DNA of 25,797 bases. Source: Isoetes engelmannii. Its lineage: Eukaryota > Streptophyta > Lycopodiopsida > Isoetales > Isoetaceae. A program made the position numbers and the translations under genes. Location: contig JAANSK020143344.1 in NCBI GenBank assembly GCA_011763485.2, positions 1 through 25,797 of the forward strand, in the 5' to 3' direction. The notes below the pieces were generated by a model, which was not told the origin of the DNA, did no database searches, and saw only the letters and a list, made by a program, of their open reading frames with translations. This document shows, in pieces, positions 1-10,631 of this stretch. Position 1 is the stretch's first letter, and each line of letters starts with the position of its first letter.

Positions 1-2062
1 TTTACTGGGCCTGCTACTGTCTCTAGTGTGGTTTTATTCACACAAAATGAACTGCTTTTTGCAAGTTCATTGTAAGAAAGATCTTTAAATAACTTACCAG
101 CCATTGCAAATCTTTTTACTGCATTCCAGTCAATTTCATAGCGATCACTTCTAATCAATGGCAGAAGAAGATACAGGTTAGACTCTACCCACAGCTTCTT
201 CAGTTTTTCTTCCCATCTTAATAAGCATTTGATGTTCACCTCCCTGTGTTCATCCTTTCTCCGAAAGAACATTTTACCAAATGTAGCATTGAAAAGGACT
301 TCGTGAAATGCCTTAGCCGTTGAAAGCTGTTATCATGATGTAGTCAGTTGAGAGAAGACATACCCTAGTTAATTAATTCTCATCCAGAAATTTTCAAATC
401 TTATGAATGTCGTCCAGACCATTTATGCGAAGCAATGGTACAATCGAGAGAGCATTCAAAGCCAAAGCTGGTAATACATGTGTCATGCTCTAATTTAGCA
501 GCAAGGGGTATTGATGCACAATGACTTAGAATCAGCGAATCCTAGCACGTGGCTTGCAGGTTAGATACCCAGCTGGTTACCCCCAGTAATAAAGGTTGGC
601 TCATCGGTGGACTAGAATAGATGTTGGCTTGTTAGTAGGGTTTCTAACATGGCACCAGAGCCAAGATTCATGGTCCAAGAAGGAGGCTGTAAGTGTACTA
701 TGACAGATGGAGATGAAAAGGGGACCCCAAGTAATGTTGAGAGTAACCTAGAAGTGGCTAAGTTCTATTGAAACACTATCCATTAAGAGAGACACACTAT
801 CCATTAAGAGAGACATAGGTTACACTATAGTTTATTTAATGTCTAGAATCCTAAACCAAGGGGGTTCACATTTGTTTTGTGTAGAACCATCAGCGTGAAA
901 GAAATGGGTTTTTTAATTATTAATTGCGTGTATACTTACTCCGCAAAAATACACTTTTTTTTTCTTGGTTGCGCAGGAGATACACAAAGAGTTCTTCATT
1001 ATTAACCAAGTTCTTGTTTTTTTATGTATATAAACAACATTTTCACTAGATTCAGTGAATTAAGTAACGTTTTTCATTATTAACCAAGTTTTTGTTTGTT
1101 ATCGTATAAACAACATTTTCACTAGATTCAGTGAATTAAGTAATGTTTTATATGCTTTAACAAATATGGGTTACGTAAAAATACTTTACGGGTTATAAAT
1201 ATAGAAGATGACGGGGATGTACAAGAAGGAAATTTTGTTCTTAGAAGTGGTAGATAAGGAATTTTATGCATGACCCAAGGAACGCAGATGCCAATCCAAA
1301 GTATATATAGGTGAATCCCTCTAAACACATGATTTAACAGGTCAATAACAAAATAGTTTAAATTCATTTTATGACCCAAATACCTGGGTAAACCTGTAAA
1401 TCAAGAGAAGATTTTACTTGGCTTTATTCTAAGGCGGTCTAAGCGTTAATGTGACGGTTACAATGGGATTAACGTGAGTTGTGCATATAAAACTAACTAC
1501 GCCCAATTCATTTCTAGCAGCCTGTTATTGGAATTTGCACGTCACTATGCCCTATAGAGGAGAGCGCAACATAGAGAAGAGAAAAATTGCCTATGTCATG
1601 AACTGTCATTAAGTGTAAGCGTATAGTGTAAGCGTCAGCACCATTGTTATTTAGCATAAATGTGCCATTTCATTTATAACAAACTTCCTCCTCAGGTAGG
1701 GAATGAATTGACAGCGAGGTATAAAAACATTAGACCTATATGTATTAGTCTCTACAACAATGCAAAGAAAACAAAATAAACCCAGAGTAGCAGGCCAGAA
1801 GTAACCTCATTTTCATCGAACTGAACTGCGCCCAGATGCGACAGCTTGGCTTTCACCATCTTGTCTATGGCTAAGCATAGATTAACTTCAATGTTGGCTA
1901 CATCAACGTCGAGGAGGGTATCGATTACTATCGCAAAGTTACAGTAACGGCCATCATCTGGATTGTCAGAGAGAAAAATGAGCTGGTATGCCTGTAGGCA
2001 TGCCCCACTTGAGTTTATCCAGCTTCCTTTAAAGGCAGATGGCTTTACTGATGGATGCAACT
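1..2062 (-). CDS. DCL: Dicer-like exons 14-15: platform / pre-PAZ segment, runs off the left edge
   Basis: Exon 14 (2062-1806) encodes [15 protein letters not shown], then a hydrophobic stretch and [16 protein letters not shown]. Exon 15 starts at 326 with [20 protein letters not shown], then [38 protein letters not shown]. This matches the segment before PAZ in plant DCLs (F..LF, YLL.P, I.DW). The frame stays open to base 1. A strong donor consensus, G followed by GTAAGT, lies near position 101 in minus-strand sense (after RFAMA), so exon 15 may end there and the last 100 bases may be intron. The rest of PAZ and the RNase III domains are outside. Confidence 0.85.
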
Positions 2063-2268
2063 CTTTCCTCTTATTTGTACCTGGATTTCATAAACAATAA
2101 GCAAGGGAACTCAATAACAAAAACAGGTATTCATAAATTAAATACAACTGGATGTCCAAAATGCAAACCCAGAATAAATTACATCTTCTTTGCCGACAAC
2201 AAAAGAAAGCAGAAAAGGTTACGGATGGGATGAAGAAAGAGATAACGAGAAAAAAGGACAGATAAGGT

Positions 2269-2299
<31 letters not shown>

Positions 2300-5200
2300 C
2301 CTGCCCTGCTTTCCACTTAAAGCCACATCTACACTAAAACTTGGTTAGTGATGTGAGAATGTTAAGATTTAACTAGAACTGGTTAAGGTTTGACTAGAGG
2401 CTATATATATTAATTATAGGAGCAATTATTGGAGTAAAGAGAAAGAATAATAGAGTTTACTGCAAAGCATTTCACAGTGCCATGGATGAGACTGCTTCAG
2501 AGACTGGGGACTCCAGGTGAATAAACGAAAGAATGAAACCATGAAAGAGTATGTATAAAACTCATATTTGGTATTTTGCGTCAGTTTCAGTTGGCTGCTG
2601 CTGCTCCAATATCTCTGGGACATACTTCTCTGACATGGTGCTGGTGAATGAGCTTTCTATAAAGGACGAATGCCTTACCAAGGTTCAGTACGAGTTGCCT
2701 TGCTTTCCTTCCTTACATTCTGCCCCGCTTTCCTACCTTCTTTAGATTATATATTTTTAAACGTAAGGAGGTGGTTCCGATTTTACTATGGATTATGTAT
2801 TCATCCTAAGTGGAATTACTGAAGAAGTGAAGAGAACAAATGGTAACAGTTTATTGCAAAGAATCTGACACCGTGCCACAGATGAGACTGTTTCGTAGGC
2901 TGAAGGAATTAGGCCTTTTGACTGAGCGATCTGAGCAGCGTTACCTCTAGGATGCACATTACTTGCTCCTGCCTTCATACTTTATAATAGTATTATTTAT
3001 CCCATCCTTCTTTGCTGGCTCAGATAAGGAGTATACTCAGCATCAGCTCAAGTATCCTGACGCAAACAAAAATTTCTTTACTCTTCCTTGTTGATGAAGG
3101 GTCACAAGAGGTTAGAATGATGGGTGACTCCCCAAAGGAAAGGAAAATTCATGATATTAAAGCTTCCTAGTTGGGTCTTCCATAGCCGTATAGATCTTAC
3201 TTTCTGAGAAAAATAATGGTCAGACGAAATGTGCAGCAATGTTGTACATTGGTGAGTTGGTGGTTACGCTTGCTTAAGTATAAGCAAGCATAAGACACGT
3301 TTGGTTGCTTAACAAAGTGTTTGCCAGGCTGTTCCCAATCTGTTTGGCACCTGTGGCGATCTCCAATGAGTATCTTCATCTCAGCTAGAGGAACAATGTG
3401 CTCCAGATAACGAAATATTACATTATCTGCGTGCCATTCGTAACCCACAGGAAGAAATTTAATGTTTTGATTACCAAGTAGCATGTGTCACCATTCTAAA
3501 GAATCTTTACAGACAGGTGTGCAATAGCAAATTAATTAATCCTAGAGAAGGTAAAGTTATAATTACTATCAAAGTTCACCTGATCCTGATCTGTCTTTTG
3601 GACCAAAGTTGAAGGCGGTTTCATCTTCAGAAATGGGAAGGAGTTCGTCACTGATGGCTCCTATAGAATGCAGCTTTCTACAACACGCCATACATGCTGA
3701 TTCTTTCGCAAGCTGTTTGTTTCGAGAAGGGGAACCTGTTACCATGCGAATTGGTGCATTTGGCGGAAAATAAACCGTGCATTGAAACAGATCTCCATCT
3801 TTTTCACTTCTTTCAATAGCAAATTCCGGCCGCGGAATATAAAACCTGAAATTCATAAGAATTAGAAGCTAGCACATCCTCAAACTTGCAGCATCTTAAG
3901 ATGAAGTCGTACCGATCGCCGGGAAGTTTAGAACAGTAGCGATGTAGGAAGTTGATACTTGAACTAGAGAAAATTGTAGCCCCTGTGGATTCAACTGTAT
4001 ATTTCTCTTGGATATCGTTGGCCCCAATATTGACAGTAAGAGGCATATTAGTTCTGTTCTCTGCTTGCTCTCGCATAGACTTCTCGCTTTTCACCATTTC
4101 TAAAACGAGGTCCTCATGTTTCTTATTACCTCTGAATCCACAGGCACGTAATTCAAAATTTTTACCATTGACATCACATGTTCAAATGAGAATAAGATTA
4201 AAAAGCTTCTTGGTTGAATAAGGTGCCCATTCCAAAGTTTATAAAGCTTAATGCATCCAGTTGGAGAATTACGATTTATCGAGTCAAAGCAAATATTTCT
4301 TGTCACTTCAAATAAAGCAAAAAATCTCAGGTTCATAGGTTTTATCTTTTTCCTCCAGTGGAAGTGGAGGAAAAAGTAAAAGCTGAAATTGAAGTGTCAG
4401 CCCCTTCTTCTTTATAGATCAGTCAGTGGAAGTGTGTCTCCATTATACGTACTTGAGCGTGCAATTTAAGGGCCCCATCTTTAACATGAAAAATGCAGCA
4501 TATGCAAGGCTCACAAAAGGATATGCCTCGCTTGCAATGCAAGAAAATGTACTCCAAAGCGGATTTTCAAGATGTTTCAGCAAACCTTCATCATTTCAAT
4601 ACCTTAGTTAGACCAGTCTCTATACGGAGCCTTGATGTGGGGGATGGACATGACAGCCAAAGAATGGGCTCAAATAGAGAGGCTTCAAATCTATTTTCTG
4701 TCCAAAATGATAATGAAAAAGCATGCCGCATTCAATCACGTTAGCAGAATTTTCAGTCATTCCTCTGCAACCGGATGCAGCATTCCAGTTAGTATCTTTT
4801 TTGTATAAATTGCACCAGCTTCGGAAGGTCAATGCAGACTTCCATGAGGCTTCAAAAAGATTGGCTGAAAAGGGAGTCAAAGAGTGTTGGTTCGGAAAGG
4901 CATAGCAGTGGGCTGCCCATTTGGGATTTGGTTTGGGAATCTCCTTTTCCAATATCACATCTGCAACCAATATCGCAGTAAAACCTAGAGCTAACAGATA
5001 TGAATCAGCTGATCCAACATGATCTGGAATGAACACATCAAGGAAAAATATTCATACTAAGATGGCTTTATCCAGCGTCCAGGGTACTGTATTTACCTAG
5101 CATATAAAGTTAGATATGCTATCTCATCTCATCAGCTTGCAATTGAAGCTGGGCATGCAACTAACCTAAGGCCGAGCGCTCGAAAATGATCTTCTGAAGA

Positions 5201-8200
5201 ACACTTTATTTTTACATGTCCAGTATGTTATGAAATGCGGGGCAGACTCCATTGCCTCTTTCAGAAACTTACCTCCTTTGAATACTCATCAGGTATGAGA
5301 ACCAAAAATGTATAGCTCTATTGCTTAACCAAATGACTGATCTTAGAAGAAATCTGTGGGGGAGAACTGGACAGGAAGATGCCCCTACACAAAGGCAGAT
5401 CACTCTCTTTCTCATTGGAGTCATAATGACGCCAGGCCCTCCACTGGGCCATCTGTTATTCCAAGAGGGGTAACACAAGAGAGTTTCTGAAAAAAAAAAG
5501 CCGGCAGCAAAGAAAAGACATAAGCAGTCTTTTAAAAGAGACAACAAAACTCACATCATCATACTTTGAGCAAGTGGCTAAGTGCCCTAATTTCGATGTT
5601 TCAATTTTTCTTTTTTTCTTTTGTATGCACGTCTAGGAGGCTGCAATGAGTTTCTATGATTGCTGTAATAATTGGTCTGTAATAATTGGTCTCATAGACC
5701 CAAGCTACCTATTGTAGAAGTCAAAATAATCTTTCTTTCTTTCCAAGTTCGAGGCATATCAGACTCGTTAGTATGAAAGTTTGTATCATTCGAAAAGCAT
5801 ATATGTTATATAAGATTCACAGCTGATAAACAGCGTTTTCGATGGCCTAACAATTATCTAATAGCAATCATAAGGGCTGTAGAGGATTTGTGTAAGAGCT
5901 CGAGACTTGAGGAGAAGCCTTGTATATCACAATAGTGCCTATAGCGATTCAAAAACAATGACTAGACGAGCATATGCCGTTAGGAAGGGCTAACACAAAT
6001 GGATGTCATGGTCACAAGATGGCAATTACCCATGGCATATTACACCCAATGATACTTGGTCTTGGAAAGAAGTATGCAGTATCTTCAAACAAAACTGCAA
6101 CTGACAGCACTGCTTTAAGGATGGAATCTAACCTTTCCATGAACAGAATATACTCGGAGCCATTTTGACGAGCGCGTCCACGAGACTGAATGTAACCACG
6201 TACAGTGTATGACAAATCAAACCTTATCACGCAGTTACATGACTCAATGTCAAGACCTTCTTCTGCCACAGATGTAGCCATTAATACATTCACCTAAAGT
6301 TCAATTTCAAACTTCATTAAATGTGCTAAATAATAGCATCATATACAAGGATTAAAAAAGGAGAAAAAACCCTGACAAGGAAAAAATTCCTGACCTCCCC
6401 TGTACGGAACATCTGTGTGGTGTGGTATTGTTGTTTAGAATTCTTTGGATGGTGCTCAGCATTAAAACCAGCCATGTAGTCACACCTTACATGTGGCATA
6501 TATTTCATGTGATTTACCAATCTCGATAAGACAACTGAGACTACAACTCGTTCAACAAACACAATGCACCTCAAGTTCTCTTTCCTTTTGGAACTGGCAA
6601 GGAGCCAAAGGATCAGAATATTTTATATACAACTACACATATAAAGAAAACAAATTCATTTAAACATGTAGCTACTAGAAATGTACTATGGAAACACGCC
6701 AGTTTACCTAAACTGCATAAGCTCTTGCAGCAATGACCACACCTTTGGAGTGATTACACCGTGCTTTAGTGCGGACAAAAGTTTTGCTTCCTCACCAAAT
6801 TCCTCCATGGAACTGGGTATCTCGGGCTCGAGCAATTTTATGACCTCCTCCAGAAAAGGATTTCTGGACTTCTGTACACAATCAATCTCATCTTTCTCCT
6901 CTTTCAGGAGGACTCGGGCTGCCTGAATTTGTTGCAAACACAGTCTTTAGCATCACAAACAGAAAATCTGACAAGAGACGAAAGTCAAAGAAAGCACCTC
7001 CAAAGAACACCACGTTCCAAGCTCGATGATGCAGTAATCCAGTGCATTGTGCAGGTTTTTTATCTCTTTTCTAGCCCGTTCTTTAATTTTTTCCAAATCT
7101 TCAAATTTCTCGCCACATTCCTTATCGGGCCCAATAAACTGAAAATTCCATCTTAAGAAAATCTCAGAAGCAGCACTAAAGGAATTTGCAAAACTAAAAG
7201 AAGAAAACCTTGTCTCTTAGAATACTAAGGTTCCGTCTTAAGGATTCGAAAAATGATCCTGAGCTTTTATAAGTTCGTGTCCGTTGCAGAGGTATCGGCA
7301 CAAATTCTCGTAGCTCTGTCTTATCCTTCACTGCATACACCTGAAATACATACAATAGCATGAAGGATTACATGAGAGCTCATATGACCAGAGACACGTA
7401 CCTTTGCATCTAAAAGGACCTCCAGATTCCGTATTTGTTCTGCACAGTCAGCACTAGAAGCAACCCCTGAAAAAAAAAAAGATTATTACTAATATCTATT
7501 AGAATTTGGACTTGGTGGAGAGGATGCAACGGAAGACGAGAAAATAGGACGAACTGTTCAATCTATTGATAATGGTGTTAAACGTGCAGCATATATAGTT
7601 TCAATACTCTACCGCTTTCCCTGAAACTGACTATATACCATAAGGAATGCACAATATATACACCTCGGATGCTATATACATATACATGTACATGTACAAT
7701 ATCCCAGCAGGTCATGTACAACTGAGACACTAAATCCATTAGGCTCTTCCTGAGATGAAGCTCATTTCTGCCAAGCTTCCCCTCAGAATTAACAATGTTT
7801 ATTGACTCTTAACTGTCCCTAAGCTGAATGTTCCAATTCTATACAGTTCTAACTCCAAAACAGTTGCTGGTATATTAGTGCATGTAATAGTTGTAAAAGG
7901 CAGTGTAATTACAAGAGTGAGCAGTAGGTAATAATGGAAGACCATAATTGCAATTCACGCAATCCATGCAAATACCCTCGCTTAATACTTTAAAAGCGGT
8001 AAAAGATTTAGGTTTGCCTTGTCAATGATTGCTAGAAACGGAGAAGTTTGTTGTAAGAATTGGAATACATTGAATGGTAGAAACCCATAACTGTTTTTCA
8101 TCATTACCGAGATGGTAGATTACGAGTTTAAGTGCCAAGTGATCACATCACATTTAAAAGGAAGATGAGATATTTAAGATAGCGAAACAAGATGGTACCT

Positions 8201-9602
8201 TTTTGTTGTACTGGTGAAGCTGTCATTCCAAAAATCTTTGGCTTTCCTTCTGATTTGTTGCTGTGATAATGATTCTGACGACCACACGCGTCAGCTAGCC
8301 CAAATAATACCCTAGATTAAAATTCCATATGAAAACTACCATCATTATTTGTGCATATGGATGTCTCTTCTGCGCATGATGGCATTCATCCATAAATATA
8401 ATTTCAACAATATCCATCTTGAGGGCTGAAGATCCTAGTGCATCAAGAAATACTTGAGGTGTCATGACAAAGACCTGAAACAGGTAAATACGGATGTTAC
8501 CAAAGTATGTGCATATACTTAAGCAACCAATGTAGAACCAAGATGCAAGGATAACAATCTGAAACTTGAGTCCAGGTATGGTGTAAAACTGCAGCTATGC
8601 GTAGCACCTATGCATGGTTAATAAATCACTTAAAAAATGCCTCTAAATCCGGATCAAAATGAAGAAAAAGCATTCTTAATTGTCTTCATCTGATCCAGGA
8701 GTTGCAGCTCCTTTCCACCATTCCAATTATGAGTAGGCATTCCCATAAGCCATTCTTATACTAGATCCTTGCGTAAATTTAACCATCTAGGATGCATACC
8801 CATTAATAACTTTAATCTTGAGCATTGTCCCTTCCAGATCAAACTAGCTTCTGTTCTACAAGGGGCTTGGCCTCTCATAAAAGAATTTAAAACATGGCTT
8901 TCCAATAAAAAAGGTCTCATTTACAAGTGGGAGGGAGAATTCCATGATGAGTGATAAAGGGCTTGTAAGGTATCTTTCAGCTACAAGCATAGTACCTCGT
9001 GATTATTGAGTTCCGATTTCCATTGTTCCTTGCTCCATGAATCTACCCCTTTGTCACCATAGTAGACCCCCACTTTGAGATCCGTGTTTATTGATAGCAC
9101 ATCACCTTGCTGATCATGAGCGCAAAACAATAGATAACATCAGAATTTCAATACTCTGTAGCAAATCAAACATAAAAGAAATCGTACTTGAATGACAAGG
9201 TGAACTGTTGGTGCTAAGAAAATTGCTATCTTTTTGTTTGACTCCGAACGTAGCTTATGTCTCAACTCCCGTAGAATTAGAACTGCTATGAAGGTTTTGC
9301 CCGAGCCCGTATCTAGGTAAGCAATTGTGTTTTCCGTCAAGGCCTGCTTCAGGATTTCATCCTGATACCTGTATATGAAGCAAAAGCCTGGTAAATCGCA
9401 ATGTGGGTAGGAAACAGATTTTTTTATTCAACGAAACAAGTGAAAAAAACCTTCGTGCTTCGTTGGGTATTGGTGGTTGGCCTACGTCTTGCTCCTTTGG
9501 TTCCTCAACCACTTGCTTCACAATTTTTAGCCTCTTCCGAGCAGGTTCATTGCTACATCCTTTCACAGATTTTTTGCGCTTCACAAGCAAAGGATCATCC
9601 AT
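1..9602 (-). CDS. DCL: Dicer-like ribonuclease III gene, 15 visible exons, 3' end outside window
   Basis: Dicer-like proteins cut double-stranded RNA into small RNAs in the nucleus. Exons read on the minus strand: 9602-9451, 9368-9188, 9109-8996, 8474-8340, 8274-8199, 7466-7402, 7340-7209, 7138-6998, 6922-6708, 6593-6395, 6293-6133, 4131-3913, 3845-3580, 2062-1806, 326-<1. All junctions are GT-AG, phases agree throughout, and the joined frame is open for 879 codons. Domain order is basic N-terminus, DExD/H helicase, DUF283 and the pre-PAZ segment; PAZ and the RNase III pair should lie left of the window. The ATG at 9602 is the first after an in-frame TAA in contiguous DNA; an AG at about 9613 could instead be an acceptor for an upstream exon. 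Helicase and linker stretches resemble DCL1, while [14 protein letters not shown] and VESTGAT resemble DCL3, so the subclass is left open. Intron 4 is only 65 nt. The gene looks intact. Confidence 0.94.
429..521 (+). pseudogene. Possible DEAD-box RNA helicase fragment in intron 14
   Basis: Plus-strand translation gives [19 protein letters not shown] and NLAARGIDA before a stop. NLAARGID resembles the DEAD-box motif V block (usually TDVAARGLD), and the spacing to an upstream charged segment fits. The match is about 30 residues and rests on one motif, so chance cannot be excluded. It is opposite in strand to the surrounding Dicer-like gene. Confidence 0.25.
773..814. repeat. 21-bp tandem duplication
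   Basis: The unit beginning ACACTATCCATTAAGAGAG occurs twice head to tail in intron 14. Confidence 0.8.
997..1150. repeat. 78-bp tandem pair in intron 14
   Basis: Two imperfect copies start at 997 and 1075 (CATTATTAACCAAGT...), sharing a core CACTAGATTCAGTGAATTAA. The copies differ mainly in a T-rich stretch. Confidence 0.85.
2063..3579 (-). other. Intron 13 of the Dicer-like gene, 1.52 kb
   Basis: Joins exon 13 to exon 14, completing a GAG codon. It contains a 25-base A run (2275-2299). Short open frames on both strands show no recognisable domain. Two passages share loose similarity (TTTACTGCAAAGCATTTCACAGTGCC near 2457, TTTATTGCAAAGAATCTGACACCGTGCC near 2851), each followed by GATGAGACTG, suggesting an old duplicated repeat. 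Confidence 0.75.
2275..2299. repeat. Poly-A run of 25 bases
   Basis: Uninterrupted A homopolymer inside intron 13. It could be the tail of an old retroposed sequence on the plus strand, but no body upstream was recognised. Confidence 0.7.
3580..4131 (-). CDS. DCL: Dicer-like exons 12-13: Dicer dimerisation domain (DUF283)
   Basis: Exon 12 continues FMER with GNKKHED and a charged helix (SEKSMREQ), then [27 protein letters not shown]. Exon 13 follows in phase with [21 protein letters not shown] and [20 protein letters not shown]. This is the Dicer dimerisation fold, which in plant DCLs binds double-stranded-RNA-binding partners such as DRB proteins (family knowledge). The exon 11/12 junction restores an AGA codon and the exon 12/13 junction a CGG codon, which supports the splice sites. 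The exon 13 tail ([19 protein letters not shown]) is acidic then polar, as in the DCL linker before the platform domain. Confidence 0.92.
4132..6132 (-). other. Intron 11 of the Dicer-like gene, 2.0 kb
   Basis: The largest intron visible, between exon 11 (ends AG) and exon 12 (starts A). It holds a short ATAATTGGTCT duplication near 5670 and unassigned open frames, including a 138-codon minus-strand frame (5036-4620) with no recognised domain. No mobile element with clear ends was found. Confidence 0.75.
6133..7466 (-). CDS. DCL: Dicer-like exons 6-11: helicase insertion and C-terminal helicase lobe
   Basis: Exon 6 continues from the FGMTASPV motif with a conserved [13 protein letters not shown] stretch, very close to the corresponding DCL1 linker. 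Exon 8 holds FIGPDK and the ELGTWC segment, and exon 9 ends in [15 protein letters not shown]. Exon 10 starts the RecA-like second lobe with CIVFVERVV. Exon 11 carries SVAEEGLDI (about 478-486) and QSRGRAR (506-512), helicase motifs V and VI, and ends in YILFMER. Exons are 65, 132, 141, 215, 199 and 161 bp. Part of exon 10, the whole of intron 10 and part of exon 11 (6220-6455) are duplicated at 15558-15793. Confidence 0.93.
7467..8198 (-). other. Intron 5 of the Dicer-like gene, 732 bp
   Basis: Runs from the donor after exon 5 (GTACC) to the acceptor before exon 6, which follows a short A run. It contains a small alternating CATGTACATGTACA patch near 7685. Nothing else was recognised. Confidence 0.75.
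8199..9602 (-). CDS. DCL: Dicer-like exons 1-5: N-terminus and helicase ATP-binding lobe
   Basis: Exon 1 encodes 50 residues starting [11 protein letters not shown], with two basic clusters (KRKK at about 8-11, ARKRLK at 21-26) that resemble a bipartite nuclear signal. This N-terminus is short, as in DCL3/DCL4 and unlike the long extension of DCL1. Exon 2 carries the Walker A box DTGSGKT (about 70-76) and the motif APTVHLV. Exon 3 has [14 protein letters not shown]. Exon 4 has VMTPQ and the DECHH box (178-182), followed by HPYAQIM. Exon 5 has the FGMTASPV motif (helicase motif III). All catalytic ATPase residues are present, so this lobe looks functional. Intron 3 (8475-8995) is 521 bp and intron 4 (8275-8339) only 65 bp. 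Confidence 0.93.
8475..8995 (-). other. Intron 3 of the Dicer-like gene, 521 bp
   Basis: Lies between exon 3 and exon 4 (VFVMTPQ). A 61-codon plus-strand frame at 8769-8954 shows no domain and is probably chance. Confidence 0.75.
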
Positions 9603-9849
9603 TTCCTTCAACCTGTCGGATTAGTCTGTGCAAAAGATGTCACAGAGATTGATCAAAATCAAATTCGGTTGCTAAACTTCTTGGCAGCAATTCATGACGG
9701 TTTCATGGCAAAAAAAATCGCTACTGTTTCATAATGCCTTGGAAACGCATGAAATAAAAAGACTGGGGAGCTCTACCAAAAAGGAGATCAAAAAGGCACA
9801 TGCATCCGGCATAATTATTAAACAGAAAAACATAAGAGAAAAATAACTG
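9603..9849 (-). other. Immediate 5' flank of the Dicer-like coding region
   Basis: About 250 bp separates the likely start codon from the first mobile repeat. It would hold the 5' UTR and core promoter, or an intron if there is an upstream exon. No convincing TATA box was seen. An in-frame TAA precedes the ATG. Confidence 0.5.
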
Positions 9850-10132
9850 GGACAATTCTGGTGCTCAAGCTATGTCGGAAAATGCTTGTGATCATCAGGA
9901 GGAGTAACAGGCATATATGGAAAAGATATAAAAAAGAATGTTTTGACAATTCCGATGCTTAAGCTATGGCAATAGAAAGCTTGTGATCATGGGGAGGAGA
10001 TTAAAACTCATAAAAGGATGAAAGAGCGAAATTTTTGTGACAATTCCGGTGCTCGAGCTATATCTAGAAAAAACTTTGATCATCGGAAGGAGATGATACG
10101 CCATAGTAAGACTCTCAATACATGCTATTATA
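9850..10132 (+). repeat. Three tandem 94-bp units at the head of R copy A
   Basis: GACAATTC-G-TGCT--AGCTATG followed by a GATCAT box recurs at 9851, 9945 and 10039, exactly 94 bp apart. Copy D keeps two units and copy C about one and a half, so copy number or truncation varies between R copies. Confidence 0.85.
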
Positions 10133-10372
10133 GGACACAATTATAATGTATCACACAATCTTTAATCCTTACAACTAATACTGCAAAATTGTAAGGTTGG
10201 TGTAAGGGTGCCCACGATTTTATTCTTTTATTCTTAGGTAGATTCTTTTATTCTTTTATTCTTAGTCTTACCCTGGATTGGGCGGTGGATGTGGATCCTC
10301 TGGGATCCCGCAGCCAATGGGATCTCGCACTCCATCCCAGAGGCGCTCGCTTCGTCGCTCCTAGCTGCGCGA
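9850..10372 (+). repeat. Repeat family R, copy A (partial)
   Basis: First of four related interspersed copies (A 9850, B 11190, C 15794, D/E 19885). The shared core includes TGCAAAATTGTAAGGTTGGTGT, GGATCCCGCAGCCAATGGGA and GAGGCGCTCGCTTCG. This copy begins with three 94-bp tandem units and stops in the GC-rich region, where unrelated sequence starts. Family nature is uncertain: B and E lead towards gypsy gag sequence, so R may be the terminal or leader region of that element. Orientation is taken from the gag. Confidence 0.75.
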
Positions 10373-10631
10373 ATGTTTTCGGCGGAATGTTTTCGGTGGC
10401 CCCTTCGGTGCCCAATGTTATACATTACAACATGGGAAACATTCTACTACAAATGGAATTGGCAAAAAGAAGGCAGCATTCAATGTGCACAATAAAAATC
10501 TTTATTATTGCATTTGTTGTGCATGAACATACCCACATGAACATAGCATCCATTTCAACTTAACAAAAAATGGACCAGTGCAATGCAGGATCAATTCCTA
10601 CTTGTGTTGGCCAGCATCTGCTGCATGCAAA

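Larger units (their letters stand above)
327..1805 (-). other. Intron 14 of the Dicer-like gene, 1.48 kb
   Basis: AT-rich intron between exons 14 and 15. It holds a short 21-bp tandem (773-814), a 78-bp tandem pair (997-1150) and a plus-strand patch resembling a DEAD-box helicase motif (429-521). No other coding sequence was seen. Confidence 0.8.

Noticed and set aside
3197-3484. 95-codon minus-strand frame as an extra Dicer exon
   Set aside because: No similarity to DCL proteins, and exons 13 and 14 already join in phase with a sensible sequence.
4620-5036. 138-codon minus-strand open frame in Dicer intron 11
   Set aside because: It does not fit the Dicer frame or any DCL sequence, has no recognisable domain, and would interrupt a join (AG to A) that is correct without it.
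8769-8954. 61-codon plus-strand frame in intron 3
   Set aside because: No domain, antisense to a clear gene and short enough for chance.
1-9602. Dicer-like locus as a pseudogene
   Set aside because: All visible exons join in one open frame with conserved catalytic motifs and good splice sites; no break was found.
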